Positions 59,200 to 64,000 of a DNA stretch of 64,000 bases are shown piece after piece. Under the pieces are notes generated by a model. It was not told the origin of the DNA. It saw only the letters and a program-made list of their open reading frames with translations, and ran no database searches. The DNA comes from Reyranella aquatilis (lineage in GTDB: Bacteria > Pseudomonadota > Alphaproteobacteria > Reyranellales > Reyranellaceae): the NCBI RefSeq assembly GCF_020880995.1, contig NZ_JAJISD010000010.1, forward strand, positions 152,688 through 216,687, given 5' to 3'. Made by a program: the position numbers and the translations under genes. The stretch's first letter is position 1, and each line of letters opens with the position of its first letter.

Positions 59200-61314
59200 A
59201 TGCCAAGCCTCTTCGCGAAAAACATGCGGCTGCGTCCAAGCATCCTCACGATGTTTGTGCTGCTGACGGTGCCGGTCTTCTTCGCGATCGTCGCCGTCAA
59301 CTTCGTGTCGAACGAGAAGATCGCGCGCGACAATGCCGACGAACTGGTCCGCCGCTTCAGCGTCGATGCGATGGAGAACATCCAGTACCTGTTCGATCCG
59401 ATCAAATCCCTGGTTCGCAGCGCCGCTGCGGTGGGCGGCGAGGAGCCCGATTTCTACGAAAGCAACCGGTCGCTGAAGTATCTGTTCAGCATCCTGCAGC
59501 ACAGCGACCGAATCATCAGCGTGTATGTCGGCCTGACCGACGGCGTTTTCCGGCAGGCCCGTCAGATCGACCCCACAGTCGAGATCCAGGGCAAGCTGCC
59601 GCCCGTCGGCACCGTCTATGCCGACCGCTGGATCACGCCGCAGCGCGGCTCGTCGCCGATCGACCACTACCTGTTCCTCGACAAGGACCAGAAGGAACTG
59701 GGCAGTTCGGAGCAGACGACGTCCTACGACCCGCGTTCGCGCCTCTGGTATCGAACCGCGCAGCAGACCGGCGAACTGTCGGTGAGCGACGTCGATGTCT
59801 TTGCGACCCTGGGTCTCGTGGGATTCACCGTGGGCGCGCCGTTCTACGTGGATGGCGCGTTGCGCGGTGTCGCCGCGGCCGACATCACGCTCGACGGGCT
59901 CTCCACCTATCTCGCCGAGCGCAAGATCAGCCCGGGAACCCTGTCCTACATTCTCGACCATCAGGGGCGGGTCATCGCAAATTCCGAGCGGCTGAAGACC
60001 TACGCCACCCAGAACGGCCGGGTCGAACTGCAGCACATCGCCTCGATCGGACACGAACTGCCGGCCATCGCCTTCGGCAACCGGCCGCGCGAAACCGACA
60101 GGATGTTTTCCTTCAAGCACGCCGGTCAGGACTATGTTGCGAGCCTGACGACGATGCCGGCGGCGTTCGGCAAGAAGTGGCAGCTTTTCGTCATCACGCC
60201 GCTGTCCGACTTCACCAGCGCCTTCGACGAGCAGAACAGGCGGCTGGCCCTGTTCGGGGTGATCGCCATCCTGCTGCAGGTCTGCATCATCTACTTCCTG
60301 TCGAGCGTCATCTCCTCGCCGCTGGAGAAACTGGCGCTCAAGGTGACGAAGATCCAGGATCTCGGGAGCGACAATCTTCCGCCGCTGCAGTCGCCGATCC
60401 GGGAGGTCGCCGTCCTGTCCAAGGCGATCGAGACGCTCGACGCGGCTGTGAAGTCTTTCGCCGCGTTCGTACCCGTTGGCCTCGTGCGCGAGCTCCTCGA
60501 TTCCGACCAGAAGCTGGAGCTGGGCGGCCACAGCCGCTTCCTCACGATCTTCTTCTCCGACCTCGAGGCCTTCTCGACCCTGTCGGAGGAGGTGCCGTCG
60601 CAGGAGCTGCTGCTGCGGGTCTCGGCCTATCTTTCTGTCGTGACGCGCGCGGTGAACGAGGAACACGGCACGATCGACAAGTTCATCGGCGACGGGGTCA
60701 TGGCCTTCTGGGGCGCGCCGGCGCTGCTCGACGACCATGCGCGGAAAGCCTGCTTCGCCGCGCTGCGCATCCGCGAGGGCATGAAAGCGCTGAACGCGGG
60801 GTGGGAAGCCCAGGGGACCAAGCCGCTGAAGATACGCGTCGGCATCCACAGCGATGCCGTGCTCGTCGGCAACATCGGCTCCAAGGAACGCATGAGCTAC
60901 ACCGTCATGGGCGACGGCGTGAACATCGCGGCGCGCCTCGAGGGCGTGAACAAGGAATACGGCACGCGGATCTGCATCAGCCACGCCGTGTTCAAGGAAG
61001 CCGGCGAGAAACTGTGCGTTCGGCCGATCGACGACGTCACGGTGAAGGGCCGCCGCTCCAGGATCCCGATCTACGAACTGGTCGGCGCCTATGGAATGGG
61101 TCCGGAGTTCGAGCCGGACGAGGCGACGCTGCGGCTCTGCCAACTCACCCGCACGGCCTATTCGGCGATGGTCGCGGAGGACTTCGCGCTCGCCCTGACG
61201 CTCTATCAGGCGATCGCTGCGGAGTATCCCGACGATCCGGTCGTGTACGAGATGGTGAAGCGCCTCTCCGCCGTCGATCCGGCGCGCTTGGTGCCGTTGC
61301 AGATGTCGCGCTGA
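59200..61314 (+). CDS. Membrane class III adenylate/guanylate cyclase with periplasmic dCache-like sensor
   Basis: 704 residues from the ATG at 59200; a GTG at 59161 would add 13, and neither has a convincing ribosome site. TM1 about 13-34, a periplasmic region 40-335 like a double Cache sensor (RLWYRTAQQTG, then GVAAADITLDGL), TM2 349-368, a HAMP-like linker, and a cyclase domain 440-625: metal D454 and D498, K494 for the base, T568 where class IIIa has Asp, and transition-state N575 and R579. The K/T pair fits class IIIb adenylate cyclases. A ligand outside would set cAMP level. First gene of an operon with a methyltransferase and an ABC transporter. Confidence 0.9.
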   Translation: MPSLFAKNMRLRPSILTMFVLLTVPVFFAIVAVNFVSNEKIARDNADELVRRFSVDAMENIQYLFDPIKSLVRSAAAVGGEEPDFYESNRSLKYLFSILQHSDRIISVYVGLTDGVFRQARQIDPTVEIQGKLPPVGTVYADRWITPQRGSSPIDHYLFLDKDQKELGSSEQTTSYDPRSRLWYRTAQQTGELSVSDVDVFATLGLVGFTVGAPFYVDGALRGVAAADITLDGLSTYLAERKISPGTLSYILDHQGRVIANSERLKTYATQNGRVELQHIASIGHELPAIAFGNRPRETDRMFSFKHAGQDYVASLTTMPAAFGKKWQLFVITPLSDFTSAFDEQNRRLALFGVIAILLQVCIIYFLSSVISSPLEKLALKVTKIQDLGSDNLPPLQSPIREVAVLSKAIETLDAAVKSFAAFVPVGLVRELLDSDQKLELGGHSRFLTIFFSDLEAFSTLSEEVPSQELLLRVSAYLSVVTRAVNEEHGTIDKFIGDGVMAFWGAPALLDDHARKACFAALRIREGMKALNAGWEAQGTKPLKIRVGIHSDAVLVGNIGSKERMSYTVMGDGVNIAARLEGVNKEYGTRICISHAVFKEAGEKLCVRPIDDVTVKGRRSRIPIYELVGAYGMGPEFEPDEATLRLCQLTRTAYSAMVAEDFALALTLYQAIAAEYPDDPVVYEMVKRLSAVDPARLVPLQMSR

Positions 61315-61317
61315 TCG

Positions 61318-62013
61318 ATGCTGCGCGTCCGTAAGCCTTCTCCGGCCGTCACGGCGCTGCGGCCGAGCGAGTACACGGCGGCGCTGGTCCAGGCGATCCG
61401 CTCCGAGCCGTCGCGGGTTCGTGGCGCCCGGGTGCTGGAGATCGGGTGCGGCAGCGGCGTCGTGCTGGCCGTGCTGGGCGATCTCGGCGCGGTCTCTCTC
61501 TGCGGCGTCGACATCGAGGCGGACGCGATTGCGACGGGCCGGTCGCTGCTCTGCGAACTCGGCCACCAGGCCGAGATCCACCAGGGCGATATGTGGCAGC
61601 CGGTCGCCGGCCGGCGCTTCGACCTCGTCGTCGCAAATCTCCCGCACTTTCCGATGGATCATTTCGAGGTGGCCGGGCGGCTCTCGACGTGGAGTTCCGG
61701 CGGCATCGACGGCCGCGAGCTGCTCGATCCGTTCCTCGAGGAGCTGGCGGAACACATCACCGCCGGCGGACGCGCCCTGATCACCCACAACGCATTCGTG
61801 GACGTCGAGCGGTCGCGCCGCATCCTTCGCCGGCACGCGCTCGCGATGCATATCGTGAGGACCGTGCTGGTCCATGTCGCCAAGGAGAAGATCGATCTGA
61901 TGACGCCCTCGATCCTCGCGGCGGAAGAGGGACGATCGATCCATCGCTACGGTCCGCATGTCTTCGCGGACATGCACATCGTCGAGATCGCCGCGGCCGG
62001 AGCCCACGGATGA
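61318..62013 (+). CDS. SAM-dependent methyltransferase (PrmC/HemK-like fold)
   Basis: 231 residues, ATG 3 bases after the cyclase stop. Motif I VLEIGCGSGVVL (39-50) and the NLPHFP motif (about 104-109), like the NPPY loop of N5-glutamine and N6-adenine methyltransferases, place it near HemK/PrmC. Substrate unknown. Its stop overlaps the following gene by ATGA. Placed between a sensor cyclase and an amino-acid transporter. Confidence 0.85.
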   Translation: MLRVRKPSPAVTALRPSEYTAALVQAIRSEPSRVRGARVLEIGCGSGVVLAVLGDLGAVSLCGVDIEADAIATGRSLLCELGHQAEIHQGDMWQPVAGRRFDLVVANLPHFPMDHFEVAGRLSTWSSGGIDGRELLDPFLEELAEHITAGGRALITHNAFVDVERSRRILRRHALAMHIVRTVLVHVAKEKIDLMTPSILAAEEGRSIHRYGPHVFADMHIVEIAAAGAHG

Positions 62014-63683
62014 TTTTCCTGCGGCGCATCGTGATCTCTGCCCTGGCGTCGCTCCTGGCCCTCGCCACCCTGCCGTCGCACGCCGAAACGCCCGATGCGG
62101 CGCTGGTGAAGCTGCTCGACGAGGCGAAGGCGGCCGCCGCCGTACCGGGGGCGTGCGCGCAGCCCGGCCTCGACCGGCTGGTCCGCATCTTCTGCGAGGG
62201 CAAGATCCGCGTTGGCGTCCGCGAATACTATCCCCTGTTCGGCACGCGCGAGGGCTGCGTCCGCTCGGGATACGACGTCGATGTCGCCCGTCGGCTGGCA
62301 AAGCATCTCGGTGTCGAGCCGGTCTTCACGCGCGTCAACGCCGCGACGCGCATCCCGCTGCTCGCCGACGACAAGATCGACCTCACCATCGCCACCATGG
62401 GCCACAACGCCCAGCGCGACGGCCAGGTGCGGTTCATCCGACCGCACTATTTCCAGTCCGAGACGATCATCGTCGGACCGAAGGGTCTCACGATCAGGGA
62501 CTGGCCCGACGTTGCCAGCCGCACCATCTGCGTCACCGTCGGCAACGGCTCAAACGCCCAGATCGTCTCGCACAATGCCCGCCTGATGCTGTTCGACGAG
62601 GCGGGCGTACTGCCGGACAAGCTGCGCGACGAGACCTGCACCCTGGCCGCCCAGGACGACAGCTTCTTCGACTACTATTTCACCGATCCCGCCTTCGCCG
62701 GCAGCTACGACCGGAAGTTCGGCTTCGCGCAGCTCCCCTGGGGCATGGCGGTGGCTCTGGCCGGCAGCGACAAACTCGCCCGGGCGCTCGATCTCACCAG
62801 CCAGATCTTCCATCGCGACGGGGTCTTCCTCGACATCGCGAAGGAGAACCGCATCGGCCTCGGCTTTCTCGAGCGCCAGCGCGCAGTGTGGAACCGGCCG
62901 GAGTGCAACACAGCCACGGGCGCCGAAAACCCGGCCTGCGTGCTGCCGCCGCTCAGCGCCGTTCTGGAGCCGACGCCGATCGCGGCGCAGGTGGCGGCCT
63001 TCGAAGGCTGGATCGAGAAGCATACGGGCATCGCCCTGCAGCTGCCGATGTTCAAGACCATGCCGGCCTGGTTGCTGTTCAAGGCGGGTATCGTCAATTC
63101 ACTGATCCTCGTGGCCGGCGCGCTTGTGGCGACACTGCTGTTCTCGCTCGTACTGGGCGCGATGCAGAGCTCGCGTTCGTTCCTGCTGCGCTGGCCGGCA
63201 CGAGCGCTTACCGTCGTGCTGCAATCCTCGCCGGTCGTGCTGACCCTCGTCATCTCCGCGGCCGTGGCCCTGGCGCTGTTTCCCTATTCGTCGGCCGTCG
63301 CCATCGGCGCGGCGATTGTGGCGCTGGGCCTGATGAACGGAGCCAATGCGGGCCAGGCGATCGCCGAGGCGATGCACACGCTTCGGACCGAACGCGGCGG
63401 GCCCGCGGTACCGACCGCGGACCTGTACGGCCGCGCGGTCAGCCGCTCGGCGACCCAGATCGTGTCGTTCCTGATCAACGCCGCCAAGGGCACGCCGATC
63501 GCCAGCTTCATCGGGGCGCCGGAACTGCTGAGCGCACTCACCGACATCACCTCCTTCGCGAGTGGCCGGGCGAGTACCTATTCGCTGTTGCTCGTCTTCT
63601 ATGTCTGCGTGGTCATCGTCGTCGTCTGGCTGTGCGGCAAGCTGCGGATATGGCTGGAGCGCCGGCAGGTGGTGTCGGCATGA
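62010..63683 (+). CDS. Fused amino-acid ABC transporter: substrate-binding protein plus permease
   Basis: 557 residues starting in an ATGA overlap. Signal peptide MIFLRRIVISALASLLALATLPSHA, then a solute-binding domain about 50-300 (GKIRVGVREYYPLFG, SGYDVDVARRLAKHLGVEP, DLTIATMGHNAQRDGQVRFIRPHYF) of the polar amino-acid family, a linker, and a HisM/GlnP-type permease about 350-545 with five hydrophobic helices (the EAA-like NGANAGQAIAEAMHTL). Normally these are separate proteins; fusions are known in GlnPQ systems. The next gene is a second permease. Ligand likely an amino acid. Confidence 0.9.
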   Translation: MIFLRRIVISALASLLALATLPSHAETPDAALVKLLDEAKAAAAVPGACAQPGLDRLVRIFCEGKIRVGVREYYPLFGTREGCVRSGYDVDVARRLAKHLGVEPVFTRVNAATRIPLLADDKIDLTIATMGHNAQRDGQVRFIRPHYFQSETIIVGPKGLTIRDWPDVASRTICVTVGNGSNAQIVSHNARLMLFDEAGVLPDKLRDETCTLAAQDDSFFDYYFTDPAFAGSYDRKFGFAQLPWGMAVALAGSDKLARALDLTSQIFHRDGVFLDIAKENRIGLGFLERQRAVWNRPECNTATGAENPACVLPPLSAVLEPTPIAAQVAAFEGWIEKHTGIALQLPMFKTMPAWLLFKAGIVNSLILVAGALVATLLFSLVLGAMQSSRSFLLRWPARALTVVLQSSPVVLTLVISAAVALALFPYSSAVAIGAAIVALGLMNGANAGQAIAEAMHTLRTERGGPAVPTADLYGRAVSRSATQIVSFLINAAKGTPIASFIGAPELLSALTDITSFASGRASTYSLLLVFYVCVVIVVVWLCGKLRIWLERRQVVSA

Positions 63684-64000
63684 GCCGGATATCGCCCGAT
63701 TTCGTGCCGCAGCTCCTCGCCGGCATGGTGGTGAACTTCGAGATCGCCGCCATTGCGTTGCTGGTCGGCCTCGCTGTCGGCGGGCTGCTCACCTGGATGA
63801 AGCTGGCGGGCGGCGCGTCGGGCGCGTTCGCCACGGCGGTCATCGGACTGATGCGGGCCGCGCCCACCTTCGTCGTCATGTTCTTCCTGCTGAACATCAT
63901 CCCGTCGGACGCGACCCTGTTCGGCGTCAACGTGGCGCCGTCCGGCATCATGACCGTCGCGCTGTCGTTGGTGCCCTATGCCGCCGCCTATGTCGCCGAC
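63680..64000 (+). CDS. Amino-acid ABC transporter permease (cut by the window end)
   Basis: 107 residues visible from an ATGA overlap with the preceding stop, no stop reached. LLAGMVVNFEIAAIALLVGLAVGGLLTW and IGLMRAAPTFVVMFFLLNIIP are the helix 1 and RxxP-type loop (MRAAPT) of HisM/GlnP permeases. It pairs with the fused receptor-permease to form the membrane channel; the ATPase gene is expected just beyond the window. Confidence 0.92.
   Translation, partial: MSRISPDFVPQLLAGMVVNFEIAAIALLVGLAVGGLLTWMKLAGGASGAFATAVIGLMRAAPTFVVMFFLLNIIPSDATLFGVNVAPSGIMTVALSLVPYAAAYVAD

Noticed and set aside
59152..62301. 1049-codon open frame on the minus strand across the cyclase and methyltransferase genes
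   Set aside because: Antisense shadow of well-supported genes. The length comes from GC-rich third positions; the product is Arg/His/Asp-rich without domains.
48029..64000. Idea that the glutaminase and cyclase regions form one continuous gene cluster
   Set aside because: Unrelated genes, a clear terminator at 55161-55187 and strand changes separate them; any link would be functional only.

Overview
The window is a 64 kb stretch of GC-rich bacterial chromosome, very probably from an alphaproteobacterium. Pointers are a usg gene, a class I lysyl-tRNA synthetase, a CIRCE-controlled groESL operon with an RpoH-like promoter, a Bug/TctC receptor and an inverted pair of REP-like repeats of a kind I associate with Rhizobiales and Reyranella-like genomes. 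The genus is a guess. I saw no rRNA, tRNA, insertion sequence, prophage, CRISPR array or replication origin. Genes are tightly packed and no gene-free stretch exceeds about 300 bases. The largest gaps are 6052-6331 (groESL control region), 46233-46462 (divergent promoters, nothing else seen), 14788-15013 (terminator and possible small RNA) and 56817-57029 (leader of a cold-shock gene).

Region by region: 1-6051 holds a Kup potassium transporter cut by the window start, a CYP153-type P450, an HpcH/HpaI aldolase, a glutathione S-transferase, a nitronate monooxygenase and usg. 6200-8400 is groES-groEL. 8398-15601 carries a Nudix hydrolase beside a large palindrome, a three-gene minus-strand run with a sulfurtransferase, an AEC transporter, mscL, dapA with a divergent LysR regulator, and a GNAT enzyme. 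15583-25761 has an Orn/Lys/Arg decarboxylase coupled to a polyphosphate kinase 2, a PRISE-type reductase, a Bug receptor, an SDR plus 2-hydroxyacid dehydrogenase pair, a TPR protein and small secreted proteins. 25825-40018 has a DinG-like helicase, two fatty-acid-hydroxylase-superfamily membrane enzymes, an MFS transporter, lysK, an AllA-like enzyme, a ketopantoate-reductase-family enzyme and three small regulator-enzyme modules (TetR/SDR, nitroreductase-MarR, TetR/membrane hydroxylase), each with a visible short palindrome. 40107-48035 has small envelope proteins, a potassium channel, a Baeyer-Villiger-type monooxygenase, a D-aminoacylase-type amidohydrolase and a type III polyketide synthase followed by an ICMT-family methyltransferase. 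48029-54700 is a cluster on amino-acid themes: a glutaminase fused to STAS and cyclic-nucleotide-binding domains, a PAS-GAF hybrid histidine kinase, a class IV aminotransferase and a divergent EamA exporter. 54826-64000 has a YXWGXW protein, a UxaA-type dehydratase, cspA-GNAT-amidase, and an operon with a membrane class III nucleotide cyclase, a methyltransferase and an amino-acid ABC transporter whose receptor and first permease are fused. That operon runs off the end.

The genes suggest a metabolically versatile soil or water organism that oxidises hydrocarbons or lipids and other xenobiotic-like substrates. The most unusual items are the three-domain glutaminase beside a hybrid kinase, and the nucleotide cyclase next to a fused amino-acid receptor-permease. 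Functions are assigned by reading motifs in the translations; no database search was run.
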